This document shows, piece after piece, positions 1-11,411 of a DNA stretch of 64,000 nt; position 1 is the stretch's first letter, and each line of letters starts with the position of its first letter. This stretch comes from Neonectria sp. B-13. Taxonomy: Eukaryota > Ascomycota > Sordariomycetes > Hypocreales > Nectriaceae. The translations under genes were made by a program, and so were the position numbers. Under the pieces are notes generated by a model, which did not search any database, was not told the DNA's origin, and saw only the letters and a list, made by a program, of their open reading frames with translations. The stretch covers positions 2,444,436 through 2,508,435 of the forward strand of contig NOKP01000002.1 in NCBI GenBank assembly GCA_002682825.1, written 5' to 3'.

Positions 1-1242
1 ACTCGAGCTGGATCAATCTCTAAACTCAGGTAGATGAACGGGTGGCCTTGTTTCGGCAGGATATTCGAGTAAGTCTGTTCGATGGCCTTCTTGATATGGG
101 TAGATTCGACGCAGCGGTGGTTGATGAAGAGAAGGAGAGTCGTTTTCTTGACAGAGTAGTTGGCATTCGTCGTGTACCCCTCAGCTTTGAATCCCCAGCG
201 GTCCTCTGATGTCTCAAACTTTAGCAGCTCGTTGGCAACACTACTGCCGTGGATCTGGCGGATACGGTCGATGACAGTCGCGTGGGCCTGTATGGACAGG
301 CTGGTTGAGGACTCGCCCGCCTTTTTGCAGGTGAAGCCGACTCCTTTGCAATGCACAGCGTACCGGCCTACCATGTCTATGATTTTGTTGAACTCATCAG
401 AGAAGGAGCGGAATGCTTTCCGACGAGCGGCAATATTGTAGAAGAGGTCTTCAACGGTGATTTGAGTGCCCGGACGGCCAGCAACACCCTTTGGCTCGGC
501 GGACTGGCCGGCCTTTGCTGGGGCAAGTTTCCCATCTTGGTAGGTGGCACGCCAGGCGAGGTCAGAGTCTTTAGTTTTGGTGGTCACAGTCAAATGTGCA
601 ATGTGGCTGATGCTGGCAAGGGCTTCGCCTCGAAACCCATATGTGGCGATGGAGGCGAGGTCCTCAAAGGTAGTGATCTTAGAGGTGGTATGCCGCTCGC
701 AGAGGATGGCCAGGTCCTCTTTCTGGGGACGAGTAAGCCCTGGGCAACATATGGAAAAGCGGTGGTGTGGGTGAGAGGGCGTACCTGGATGCCACTTCCA
801 TTATCGGTGATCTGGAGAAGTTTCAGTCCGCCGTCCTTGGCAAGGACCTCCAACGATGTAGAGCCTGCATCTACGGCGTTCTCTATCAGCTCCTTGAGCG
901 CATGGACAGGCGCGACGATGATCTCGCCAGCTGCGATCTTATTGACCACGTTGGGATCGAGGGCCTACAGCTCAGAACAGTTAGCCGACGCCTGGATGTT
1001 GGAGCGAGGCGGAGGTGAAGGCGTAGGCGTAGGATCTAACCCAACGCACGCTCTTTGCTTGCCTTGATTCTGCGGGTAGGGCGAGACTCTTCGGGTTCGC
1101 CGTCGGCCTTCCTCTTGACACCACTGGTCGTCCTTGCATCGCGATGCACTTCAGCATCCACGTCCACGTCCACATCCGTGTCCATAGCATCGGGCATTGC
1201 AGCAACAGCTTCGCCGGACGTTCCCGACAAAACCTGCCTCAC
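1..1242 (-). CDS. MLH1: DNA mismatch repair protein MLH1 (MutL homologue), N-terminal part, cut by the window edge
   Basis: MutL-family ATPase of nuclear mismatch repair, which acts with PMS1-type partners downstream of MutS heterodimers. Exons read 1242-1063, 964-785 and 722 to beyond position 1. Exon 2 carries the GHKL ATPase motifs: [11 protein letters not shown], then [12 protein letters not shown] with the catalytic Glu and Mg-binding Asn, then DNGSGIQ. Exon 3 carries [14 protein letters not shown] and [20 protein letters not shown]. The sequence leaves the window at [20 protein letters not shown], so the transducer end and the C-terminal dimerisation domain are missing here. Intron 1 (965-1062) uses a GC donor (AAG|GCAAGC) and a CTGTAG acceptor; intron 2 (723-784) is GT-AG. 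The first Met at 1242 gives a 60-residue acidic, disordered leader; Met codon 16 (1197) is an equally possible start. Identity is certain and the start is moderately sure. Confidence 0.96.
965..1062 (-). other. GC-AG intron in MLH1
   Basis: The sequence shows the junction AAG|GCAAGC...CTGTAG|GCC. Splicing joins ..RRIK to [15 protein letters not shown] in frame (phase 0), which restores the family-typical start of the ATPase domain. No GT donor nearby would keep the frame and this join. GCAAGC is the usual form of the minor GC donor class recognised by the U2 spliceosome. Confidence 0.85.
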
Positions 1243-3636
1243 TTTTTTACGGGTGCCCCTCGAAGCAGCGAGTGAGACAAGACGAGCATTAGTCGGCTGC
1301 GAGGCGGATCTGACTCGTCAATGCGAGCTGTACTCTGCAGATCGATGATTGATGGTAGCAAGCGCGCGTGCTCTCACGCCCTTCTGGCTCACTGGCTCGC
1401 TGGGTCCGAATAGCCGAGGATGAACGACTCGAATGCAGCTCCTGCGTTGCACGAACAAACGAACCAATGACAAAGGGCGGCGACGAAGCCGGTGATCGTG
1501 GGGCTGTCGATGATGTCGGTGCTTGTATGGATGACCTGGCGCCTGGCTTTGGTGGGGGAGCCAATCCAAGGGTTGCTGGTGCGCGAGGTTCGCACGACGG
1601 CACGTGACTGCGCCTTGTTCACCCGGTGCTCTTTCAACCCACCGTCAACGTCAACATGAACTATGGCACTTGAGTGTACGAACACCTCCTTCGGCATCCC
1701 GCATGGCCTTGTTTCGCCTCGCCTACCGTTTCAGGGGATGAGTGGCGGAGAAAGACAGAGAGAGAGAGAGAAGGGAGGAATGAGACAAGAGGCAGCCAGG
1801 AGAGAGGGTCTGTGCTGCTGGCAGCGAGTGAGTGACGACGACACCAACCAACTCCTCTCAGCCTCACCTGACAGACCCTGTCCTCGTTCCCTATGCGCCA
1901 TCCATTATGATTGAATCCCTATATCAGTCAATTCGTATCTACACTTTGACTTCCATCTTCGATTTCTGCCGCAGCTACGACCGAATAATTTCAGACGTCC
2001 AACTAGCCTCACCCAGTTGTCCAGGCCCGTCGACGCAGACAAGACATTGCCATCTCCATGGCACATCTTGTTTCAACCATGTGGCTTTCCCTGCATCTTC
2101 AAGAGGACAGTTCAAACCCATCTATTTTTTGACGCCTGACCAAAGTCCCCTGGTTTGCATGTGCCCGCCCCAGGCGCACTCTCTTTCCAAACTCTCCCGT
2201 ACACTTTGTCACTTAGTGGTGGTTATGTCTTGGATTTTTCTGCGCCTTCCTTTCAATACCCCGTCTGCCCGAGCCGCGTTGGAGGATGTCTTATTCACTG
2301 GCTACGTGCCCACACTTCTCGGGTGTAGCAAATGCGAGGTTGGAGGCCAACATGTCAAGCGCCGTGGCGTCTCGACCCAATATTCGAGTATGCTTCAAGT
2401 ACCTCTCAGCCATGAACACACCCCTGCCTTTCTCTGCGTGCTCGGCAGCGATAACAAAGAGGTATTGGCGGCTTCTGTCATCCCCTAAAGAGGTGTGTAC
2501 GATTTGGAAGTTCGCTGATGCACAGTTGCACGCACATCCCATCCCAATTCGGATGCGTCCCTTTAGCCCCCCACCGATTAGACTACCCAGCCTGGTCTGC
2601 CTGCGAGCTGAGCAGCTTTGCAAGGGAAGTGCAGTGCACTGGAGCGGCGATAGACTGGGCCCCCGGGTTTCGATTTTATCAGGCAGCCGCAACTTCACGC
2701 CCGGTGAATAGTTGGTCGAAAGTCAGAGGCTCATGGCGAGAGCATGAGTAGTCAGAGTGAGACAACAGACGAGAGGCCCGGCGGCCTCCGCGCTTTATGC
2801 GGGTTGGTGGCGTTTTATGGTCTTGCATTCCTACGAATTCCTACAACGTCAACGACGCGGTGACTCGTCATCTTCAGTTGACGATGTTGGCTTGGGGACT
2901 CGTTCCTATGCGAAAGGTCACTATTGAGCAAGTTCATTGAGTGGGACAAGCAGTGAGTGTGATGTTGTCACTGCAACGACTCCGTACGACCAGCCGGTGA
3001 CTACTTCGACAACCATAATCCGCTGGTGGTCCGCCTGAGTTCTCTACTGTAGCCTGCGAGATCCTTGTCTTCCATGGCTTAATCCACTTGTACCTCAGTT
3101 CCAAGGCGTACCCGGGCGCTCAGCCCCCTCGCTCCGCCCAGCGCCAGTTTTCCACTCCCACTCCAGCCAAGCCTAGCGACTAGTCCGCCCAATTGAGCAA
3201 CCTCGTCTTGTTCACTTACATACCAAGTACGAACTGGTGCTGTGTAAATATCTAACGGGCCTCACGCGACGCCCCAGCCTACCCACCCACCCAGGCCATT
3301 TCAGCCCCGGGGGCTGAGACGCTACGAACCAACTGCATGACATACAGTACACTCTCGTTTCCGCCCTGTCCCGTTCTCTTGGTTTGGCCCAGCCTCTGCA
3401 GGCGCATGCAAGCAGGTCTTGGGTCGATAGGCTTTCGAACGTCTGCGTGCCCAGGTTTCTTGAGCGAGCCTCATTGGAGTGACTGCCAGGTACGATGTCA
3501 CTGTAATAGGTACAGGCACCATGCCCTGCTGCCTTTCTTGGCTTTGCGGTGGGGCTTGCGTATAACTCGAGTATAAAGAGATCCTGCCTCGTACGCACTG
3601 CGTCACTGTAGACGACCACCCCAAATTTTTAGACCC
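1243..3636. other. Intergenic region between MLH1 and the 3637 gene
   Basis: I see no supportable gene in this 2.4 kb. Open frames of up to 218 codons exist on both strands, but they overlap each other and show no family features. A short GA-rich run lies near 1755-1775. The interval should hold the MLH1 promoter (minus) and the promoter of the gene at 3637 (plus). Confidence 0.6.
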
Positions 3637-4407
3637 ATGGATCAACAAGGTGTCAACTCGCCCTCGCGATCAACTCTACCTGCTCCCTTATCCCTGGGGC
3701 ATCTCAATCTCGGAAGATCTCCAGCATCTGAAGTAACCATGACTGGCCAGCCCCCAACGTCGACTTTCCCTGAGCCGTCCACCAGGTTAGCGAACCCGAA
3801 TCCAGCTCTATCACCCTGTCTGGCTCGCCTGCCTCCATCGTATAATATCTAGTTGCTAATGATGTCTCTTTCCCTCGCGTCTAGTCGCGGTTCACCCACG
3901 AGGTCGCTCATGGACGTTGACCAGTCCAATGGTATCGGATCCCCGCAGTCCCCTCCTCAATCCCCGGGAAGACCTCCCAGTCATCCAAACCCTCCTGGTC
4001 CTCCTAGTCGTCCTCGTCGAGAGTTACCAGCGCATCCACGCCTCACCCGCAGCCGTCTCCGCGAAGGATTGATCGGTTCTGGCCGACGGGTCAGCTCAAT
4101 CCAAGAGGTCCTCAACATTGACGAGGGTGGTCACCGGGAGGCCGACGACATCCTCCGCGGCATCGGCGGCTTCTCCGAGTTCAATTCTCTCCCGAGTGCT
4201 GCCCTCCAAAACGCCGCCTTGGAGAACGACATCGAAGAGATGCACCGCGCTGGCGAAGATAGGAAGAGACGACATCTCGAGGAGCGCCGCCGCCGACGTG
4301 CCCAACAACGGCCCCGCCAATCCGGCGCCCAGTCCGCGGTCTCCGCAGTCTCCGCAGTTGCCCGGCAGGAGACACCACCCACGGGCCACAAGGCATTGGA
4401 CGAATAG
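3637..4407 (+). CDS. Unrecognised fungal protein, disordered N-terminus, basic C-terminal helix
   Basis: Two exons, 3637-3785 and 3885-4407, joined across a 99-nt intron (donor GTTAGC, branch-like TTGCTAAT, acceptor GTCTAG). Joining restores one frame of 223 codons. The first half is rich in Ser and Pro (PQSPPQSPGRPPSHPNPPGP) and includes LMDVDQSN. From about residue 95 there is a less biased block (LTRSRLREGLIGSGRRVSSIQEVLNID, then DDILRGIGGFSEFNSLP). Next comes a charged, probably helical or coiled-coil stretch ending in an Arg run (EDRKRRHLEERRRRRAQQR), which could act as a nuclear localisation signal. The frame closure across a plausible intron and the change from low to normal complexity support a real gene. 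I recognise no domain and assign no function. Confidence 0.6.
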
Positions 4408-5178
4408 ATGGGCCCTGTTAAGATGCAAATAAGAGTAAGAAAGGAAACGACATTTGATGACGGCGAATGAAATTGGCAGGCTGGGCGCTTTAAGAATTAG
4501 ACGGGCTAGGCGTTTTGTAAGGGGAGGGAAGTCGTTATTTCGATCATCGATCTCAGGTCCTTAGGTATACATACATACCCTCGACGATTACTTTTGGATG
4601 GGATGACTGTGGCACTTGGCACACTGGCCTTACACTGAGTAGATACACCGGAGTGGGTGCTACCACATGATTTAGTACGCGAGAATAGACTTGATTTTCG
4701 CTTTGTTTTGTTTGCCTGTCTACGTCGTAGTTAACAGGAGAGGAACAATACTGGTTTGGTTTCAGCGATATCTCAGACCCTATCACTACATACCTTAACC
4801 TAGCGGCAGACTAGAATGACACTCACTTGCGGCTCAAACTTCCACAATGACCGTTATATTCGGATGGATGTACTAGATTTGTGCATCGGCTGGCACTCTG
4901 GCGTTACCTACAAAACGCTCCGTTCGCGAATCGGGTCTCGCTACGCTGTCGGAGAATTGTCCTAATGCCACAGCATCACCACTGTCCACATTATCGCATC
5001 TCATCATGGACCCCTAGCCCGAGGCGAAGCCATCCATGGCCCAATACAGGTCATCTTTAGTACATGGGTTTCTCGCGGCACGCAGCACGCAGCACCTCAC
5101 CAACCTGAGCGAGCGCCGAACATGCACGGATACCCGTACAGAGCACTGGTATCACAAGCACAGCACCGCGCCCTTTCA

Positions 5179-5210
5179 TTTCCCTCCCCATTTCCCTCCC
5201 CATTTCCCTT
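5179..5210. repeat. Short tandem repeat, 12-bp unit CCCTCCCCATTT
   Basis: Between two and three direct copies of a pyrimidine-rich 12-mer can be read directly, ending in a diverged copy. Confidence 0.8.
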
Positions 5211-5274
5211 CCCGCTTCAACCCATCTCCGCCTCACCTTACCTCCATGTGCTTTTGATCACGTACTTGTCATCT

Positions 5275-5310
<36 letters not shown>
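5275..5310. repeat. (CCGTCG)6 microsatellite
   Basis: Six perfect direct copies of CCGTCG, followed by CCGCCG. It lies outside any supported gene. Confidence 0.95.
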
Positions 5311-5313
<3 letters not shown>

Positions 5314-6148
5314 CCGCTCGCGGAGAACAACCGACCATGTAGGATGCTTCTGGGGTATCACCCACCCCCAGTGTCAACCGCCCTCTGCCATACACGCTTT
5401 CACCATTGTCGATCGATGCCAGGAAATAGGTCATATGTGAATCGCATTATACATTTGACTGCGGCGTATTTTTTTATCCGCCGCCCTCTGGGCTCCCTGG
5501 CCCCAGTCATCCTGACCGCACCTATAGGCATCTCCCGCCGTTTCTCCTCTCCGTTTCCCTTCACCTTCTTTGTATCCTCATTTCTCTCTTGTCTCACATT
5601 ACCCATTGTCATGGCGTTCAGATCCTGTTGTATCCGTCTTCTCGCTTGCCATGCATGCCCCAACTTATGCCTGCGTCGCATCTGGCCCGTCGCTCAACAA
5701 TTATTCCCACCACGCACGCCGCCCAACCTGGGCATCTGATCGGCGCCAAGGCACGTATTATCGTACAGACCCGTCCATTATAGACAGTTCGGATCCATCT
5801 AATCACCTTTCCGGCTCTTAAAATCAACATGTGCGGCTACATTCTCCACCAACGCCATCGGCTGAAATGCCCAAAGAGTAAAACCCCACCCCCGACAGAA
5901 ACCTCTCCATTACTGCCCCTATCCCCACAAAGGGTTGGCATGTATTATGCGATGCCTCTCCGAAGACGATTATTATACGAGCATCATCTTTCGAACGGGA
6001 CACACGATTCAGCCGAGATGACCAAGACACACTGGACGAATTATGCGCTTGTTCCAAGTGGGACTGGGTTTCTCGTGCTTGGAGTGTCAAGTTACTGTTG
6101 TTTGCCCGGTCACTGGATAGAGAGCCCAGAAATCGGACGATCGCGGTG

Positions 6149-8484
6149 CTATCGTGGTTGTCCTGGCGCATCCGGCCTCTCAATCAGCCCTCCGATGTCG
6201 ACTCTGCCCGGTCGTTCCTCACGAGACCAGGTCCGCTCCCCAGGGTGCTCGCCATGGTCCTGCTGTGCTCGAATTGGCGGTAGCTGAAATGACGGTTGCG
6301 GTTGCGGTCGAGGTCGAATCGTCGTCGTCAGTTCGCTTCGAGGAATGTGGTATGAAGTCGGACCCAGATACTCTTGACGGCTCGGTGACGGGGCATACGA
6401 GGAAGCCCCGACACCCATCCCCGGAGCTGGGTTTGGTGGCAGCTGCGTCGATGGGCCTGATGGCCGGGATCCAAGCGGGCCTTCGCTGAACCTCTGACGT
6501 GCTGGATCGAACGCTGCAGACACTGGGGCTCGCTGACCGTAAGCCGCAAGGGGGGCTTGCGGGGTGTTGTAAGCTTGAGCAGCATCGCGGAAAAGAGGTG
6601 AAGGAGCCTGTGGATAAGGATGTCGTGCTGCAAGGCTCAACACCAACACCACGAAATAGATGGACCCTTCCTTCGCAAGACCCAGGCGAATAGGGTACGG
6701 CCTGGCCTGTCCATCAAATGTCCTAAAGGTTAGGTACTCCTGACGCTCAAGCTGGAACCGCCCGACTTCCTCTGCGCTGAAACCAAGTCCCTGTATGATG
6801 TGGTCGAGTCTGGCTAGGATCGGAGGGAGGTAGTTCGGCTCTTTTCTCGTTTGCTCTTCGAGGAGCTGACTTCGGATTGCGAGCACCTTTTCTCGTTCTG
6901 CCGGTACCACCACATCGCTGAGATTTCGTCCCTGTATGTTGGTACCACCAATCGCATCCATAAACACTGGCGACACTTTGGCGAATTCCATCTTCATGTT
7001 CAAGAACGCCACGGGCTCCGGCACCCGAGCAGCAATCGACGAGGGTCCCGCATAAATATTTGAATCCGCAGGTGGAGCCCGTTCAAGGTATCGGGGAGGC
7101 ATCGGATCACTTGTTCGGCAGTTAGCACTCCATCTAACCATGCTCCCAGAGTGAGTATGTTACCCTGAGCCCATTACACCACCAGATGGGTATATACTCA
7201 GCGGTCGTCTCGCAGCTGCATCCTGGGGATGTGAAAACCGAGACGGATCATACCGCGCGTCTCGATCGTCTCTCAAGCGCGGACGGCCTCGTTTCTTATG
7301 TTGAACATCAACGCATGAGTCCTCCTTTCCATTTGTAATGCATCTTGAACAAGGTCGTTGGGCTACAATACAAATTAGCACAAGTTTCAGAACACGGAAA
7401 TGCATCTGCTCATTAGCCACGGCACTCGCCATGTAGGCAGCTCAATAAGCATTATCATCAGCCCTCAAGCCACTTCTCGCAGATCACAAGTCTTCCAACG
7501 CCATATTTGCAGCCGCTCTTTCAACACCAGCTAGTGAGCTCGTCGTCACCGCGTTCTGGTCAAGGTTTCTGGCATGAAATAGGTCCCTCGGTGCGCCACA
7601 CCCCTTACAAGCCAAGGGTGTTGTTCCCATGCTACAAGAGTGCATGGTCGGCCATCTGTAGGGTGATGCCTTCCTCCCCGGACAGGTTGGTGCGGCTGGA
7701 GGTGACGTCACCCTGTTGGTGTGTTGCCGGGCTCGGGCGTTGGACTCGATGCAAAATGACTATTGTGGGAAATCGAGGAGGTAGGGAAATAATCTTCTGT
7801 ACGTACCGTCACATCTATCAACTGGGTCAGCTACTTAGTACACGGGGGTTTCCAATTCTACAGATGTTCTTACCGGAGATGGGCTCGCTTGCATGGCACG
7901 CAGGCAGAAGCCACATGGCCCTTGGTCTTCCTTTGGGACTTGGGTGAGGTCATTTGCTGGGCTTCAGCACCCGGTAGACGACTGGGTGCAGGATATGGTG
8001 CTGGCGCGCTTGGCCCGCCTGTCGTCAGATAGCCCTGTTGCTGGGGCATTCCCGGAACTCCAGGTTGGGGATACGGAGCCGGCCTAGCTAGGCTTTCTTC
8101 AGGTCGTCGATACGGGTACGGCATTGCGTCTTGCTGCTCTTGCTGAAACAGCCTGGGCAGAGACTGGGGCATATTGTGCGGCCCTCGGGGATCGATTGGA
8201 GATTGCTGATTCGGAGTTCCACGATAGGCATCCTGGGGGTTGACAGCCGGATAGCCACCTGGTACCTGACCCCGTTCGCCGGCCCCTTGGAATGGCTTCG
8301 AGGGAAGGGGCGGAGACCCTGACATAGGCGGAGAGGGATATGCCCGAGACCGGGCAGAGTCGTCGACCTCTGCTCTCTTGGGTGCCCAGGTCAGGTCTAA
8401 GGCGATTCGCGCCAGGTCTGAGATTCCTCGGCGCTGGCCGAGCGGAACAGGCGTTGCGTCGACGGGGAGACTTCTCGGGAGCAT
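6149..8484 (-). CDS. Zn(II)2Cys6 transcription factor with PAS-like domain
   Basis: Fungal binuclear zinc-cluster regulator expected to act in the nucleus. Exons are 8484-7874, 7814-7807 (8 nt), 7362-7164 and 7109-6149, summing to 1779 nt (592 aa). Residues 1-180 are Pro/Gln-rich and disordered. The zinc cluster has Cys195, 198, 205, 211, 214 and 223 (ACVPCKRAHLRCDAQRPCSRC), followed by the basic block KKRGRPRLRDDRD. Residues about 300-410 look like a PAS fold (PVAFLNMKMEFAKVSPVFMDAIGG to GSIYFVVLVL), and the tail is Pro/Gln-rich. Introns are 7815-7873, 7363-7806 and 7110-7163; the last uses an AAG acceptor 12 nt after TGCTAAC. The start is uncertain: a branch-like CCTGACC and GCAG near 8380 could mark an acceptor, with a further 5' exon upstream. 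The domain layout resembles the Ert1/Rds2 group, but the cluster sequence differs, so I give no gene name. Upstream sequence is pyrimidine-rich on this strand, as expected of a leader or promoter. Confidence 0.88.
7807..7814 (-). other. 8-nt micro-exon encoding the third zinc-ligand Cys
   Basis: The minus strand reads TTGATAG|ATGTGACG|GTACGT. Exon 1 ends CTC CG and the next large exon begins CC CAA CGA CCT. Only an 8-nt insert of the form N-TGY-GAY-G gives HLR-C-D-AQRP, and this one has a perfect donor, a TAG acceptor and a CTGAC branch point. Without it the cluster lacks Cys205 and the frame breaks. Confidence 0.85.
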
Positions 8485-9965
8485 GGAGGGAGCGCTTCTG
8501 CTGGTTTAGTTGGCCCAACGAAGAGTCGCCCGTATGGTCGACCCAACAATCGAAGACTCTCCTGTCGGTTTCGACTCGCTGGAAAGACTCGCTTTGGCTG
8601 TCGGCATACCCTTCCGAGAAGTACGACAGTTGACTAGAGTTGAGGAAATACCCTCGGTGAAAAGGGTGGGTGCCAAGGACGCAATGATGGGATGGTGAGT
8701 AGTCTCTCGAGCTTAAGGGCGAAACAGCTAACAGGATCCCTTGGGGGGGACTTGTCGAGGATGATCCCGATATGGTCACAATGTTTGCCCCGCGCAGAAT
8801 ATCTGCACAGAAGAGCTGCCCAACAAGCAGAACAAGACCCAGAAGAGTTGGGTGTTGGGACAGTGTCAGCAACGTCAAGCCGTAGCAGCGAGGCCGCAGG
8901 TTAAGGATCGACGACAACGACAGGCGAGGGTGAGTCGCTGTGGGACGAGATGATGCACCGTGATACTAGGAAGATGGATCTTGGGGCGCCCTGGTGATAC
9001 GGCATGAAGCCGTGCTGGTGGGATGTCGAGAAGGGTTCGGGCCACTACAGAGATGCCCAGGGGCCGGGAACTGAGGAGTGGACTCGGGGGACGATGGACG
9101 TGATGGGGGGGCTTCGTCGGGTCTTTCCTGGCCAGCAAGTTGCGAGCACGAGAGGCGGATTCTGAATGGAAGCTGGATGGTGGCTCGCGGTTGGTTTTTG
9201 TGTGACTATCGGGCTGCTGGAGGGGGCGGCGCAATTGAGATGCAGCCGGGGTTGGTTCAGGGTTGGCGACAGGGCATCGGGGACGACCCTTGTTCGGATT
9301 TTAGAGTGGCTGCTAATCAAGGATTCCGGTAGAGGGTTATGCCATGGCGATCCCCAGTCAGCGGTCTATTACTGACGAGAATTCTCCGCGTGTCTTGGGG
9401 CCCGAGGCGTTTGACCTGTGTTAGTCTTGCAAGTGCAATAAGACACCACGGGCGGCAATGATTGGGGCGTACGGGGCAGTGGAGGTAAAGTGGAAGTGGT
9501 GAATGAGCCTGGCGAGAGGAGGGAGAGGGGGCGGTATCTTGTCTCGAGTGGGAGTTGTTTACTACAAGGGCTGAGAGGAGAGTCTCATGTGATGTGAGAT
9601 GAGGCCGTTGTGTTGTTGGCAGCAACAATTAGAGGCTAGAGAGACGATGGGAGGCTGGACTTTGAAGCATCTGGTGAAAGGGGGAGAGTCGAGATGATGG
9701 GCAGAAAGAGACGGACGAGCGCCGACTGGCTGGGGAGAAATCGGCAGGCCCGAAAAGATGGGATGACAGCAAGCGAGACAACGGCAGGTAGGAAAACTAG
9801 CAGCAAATGGAGAAGGAGGAGGAGCAGCCAGTAGTTAACTAGACAGGGCAGGGTCCCGAGAGCAGGCTCAGAAGAGAGGAGCGGAGGATGCAGGTAGGTT
9901 GCTACTTCCTTGCTGGGTCAATACTCGTCCGTAGGCGAGCCGGTAGGTATTGAGGTACATGGGTA

Positions 9966-10083
9966 GCGGGAGTAAGTGGTGGAGGTGGAAGTGGAGGTGG
10001 AGGCACAGGTAGAGGCACGCACGGGTAGAGGCACAGATAGAGGCACAGGTATAGGCAGAGTTAGAGGCCGAAGTAGAGGAGCA
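9966..10083. repeat. Degenerate purine-rich repeat (GAGGCA/CAGGTA-like units)
   Basis: Imperfect 6-bp units of the type GGAGGT, AGAGGC and ACAGGT recur over about 120 bp, including four near-copies of TAGAGGCAC. Confidence 0.7.
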
Positions 10084-10746
10084 AGTACATACACCTCAGT
10101 AAGAGGATGAAAGAGGCGGTTGTGTTAGGGCAGAGGGGGGTGCGGTCAGCGAAGGGGAAGAGGGACGAGGGACGACGGGGACAAAGCCAGCTAACCACGC
10201 AGCTAGTGTCGAGTTACCCGCAACCCTGCAGTATCAAGGAAGAGACGATGATGATGAAGAAGGCACATGATGGGGAAAGGGAGGGAGTGGGGGGCAAGGC
10301 AGGGGGGCGTGGATCAACAAGACAGACGAGACACGAGAAGCTCAAGACGGGAGATGCGAGTTAGGAGATGCGAGATGGACGACGGAGGCATGGGGACCAG
10401 CCAGGTGACAATGCGCAAGCTAAAGCTGAAGCATGGACCAAGTGCCAATCAATTCTCGTGAAGAGTGTGGTGGACTGAGTTTGTGATTGATGATAGACAC
10501 TCAAGACGGCTCTCGCAACGACATAGACCTCGCAGGTGGTGCGCGTGGCATGGGGTCAGTGAAAGCTCTCGCCTCCTGTGCTGGCTTTTGCCCAAGACAG
10601 TCAAGCCGGTGGGTAGGGCTGTTTCGCCTTGTTGCTGCCGTCATGACCAGGACGACCAAGATCAGCGAAAGCGTACAGTACCTAACAGCCGGAGCTTCAG
10701 ATTCGGACGACGGCCCCAACCCTGCCTGTCTGCCAACGTGCATGGA

Positions 10747-10764
10747 GTACGAAGTACTTCGTAC
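10747..10764. repeat. 18-bp perfect palindrome GTACGAAGTACTTCGTAC
   Basis: The 18-mer equals its own reverse complement. Its half-site recurs at several other intergenic positions in the window (see findings). Confidence 0.9.
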
Positions 10765-11383
10765 CTAGCCTGGCAAGTCCCAGGTCCCAGCTAGGCTGGT
10801 GGCTCAAAAGCCTGCTGGACTGGCCGGAGACGAGAGAAAGAGGGTGTGCTCGTCGAGTTCGGGGGGCGTGGTGTCTGGACTCTGTCGGTCTGTCAACATC
10901 TCTGTCGAACATGGGCAGCATGGGCGTCCACGGTCCAGCTCCAGTGTCAGCGCGAAAGGCCAGCGTTGGCATTGGCCTTAGTCTTGGTATGGGCACCAGC
11001 GCGGGCATGGGAGTGGGCGTCTTTGGCGTTAGAGAGCGGGCTTTTGGGGCGGCCATGGCAAAGTCTTGGTCCCCATTCTGCGTCTGCTGGGTTCCTTGTT
11101 ACCGCATTGCTGCATGGCCTAGGTTAGCCGGTGGTCGACGGTGAGTTGACCACTGTTTGGGAGCGCCAGAGCGGGAGCGGGAAGGGGCCAAGATGCAGAT
11201 GGGACTGCAATACAACTAGGACGTCCGTCTGGAGAAGCAGGATTCAAGGAGAAATCATGGGATGAGAAAGCGGGGGCACTAAACGCCCTGGTGGCCGGGG
11301 TAGGTCTGGTCAAGGGCCGGGGGCTGGGATATTCGAGGGCGGATGATGCAAGAGACGATGGTTGAGGGTTGATTGAGAGGGAT

Positions 11384-11411
11384 GGACCGTGGACCGTGGA
11401 CCGTGGACCGT
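11384..11411. repeat. (GGACCGT)4 tandem repeat
   Basis: Four perfect 7-bp copies, followed directly by AGGTAGGTA. Confidence 0.95.

Larger units (their letters stand above)
4408..6148. other. Intergenic region with CT-rich and (CCGTCG) repeats
   Basis: This is convergent space between the plus gene ending at 4407 and the minus gene ending at 6149. Overlapping open frames (for example 5122-5739) follow the low-complexity tracts and show no domain. No gene is supported. Confidence 0.6.

Noticed and set aside
8099..8917. 272-codon minus frame over exon 1 of the zinc-cluster gene
   Set aside because: It is a different frame from the exon whose product continues into the zinc cluster. It may overlap a 5' leader exon but shows no conserved sequence itself.
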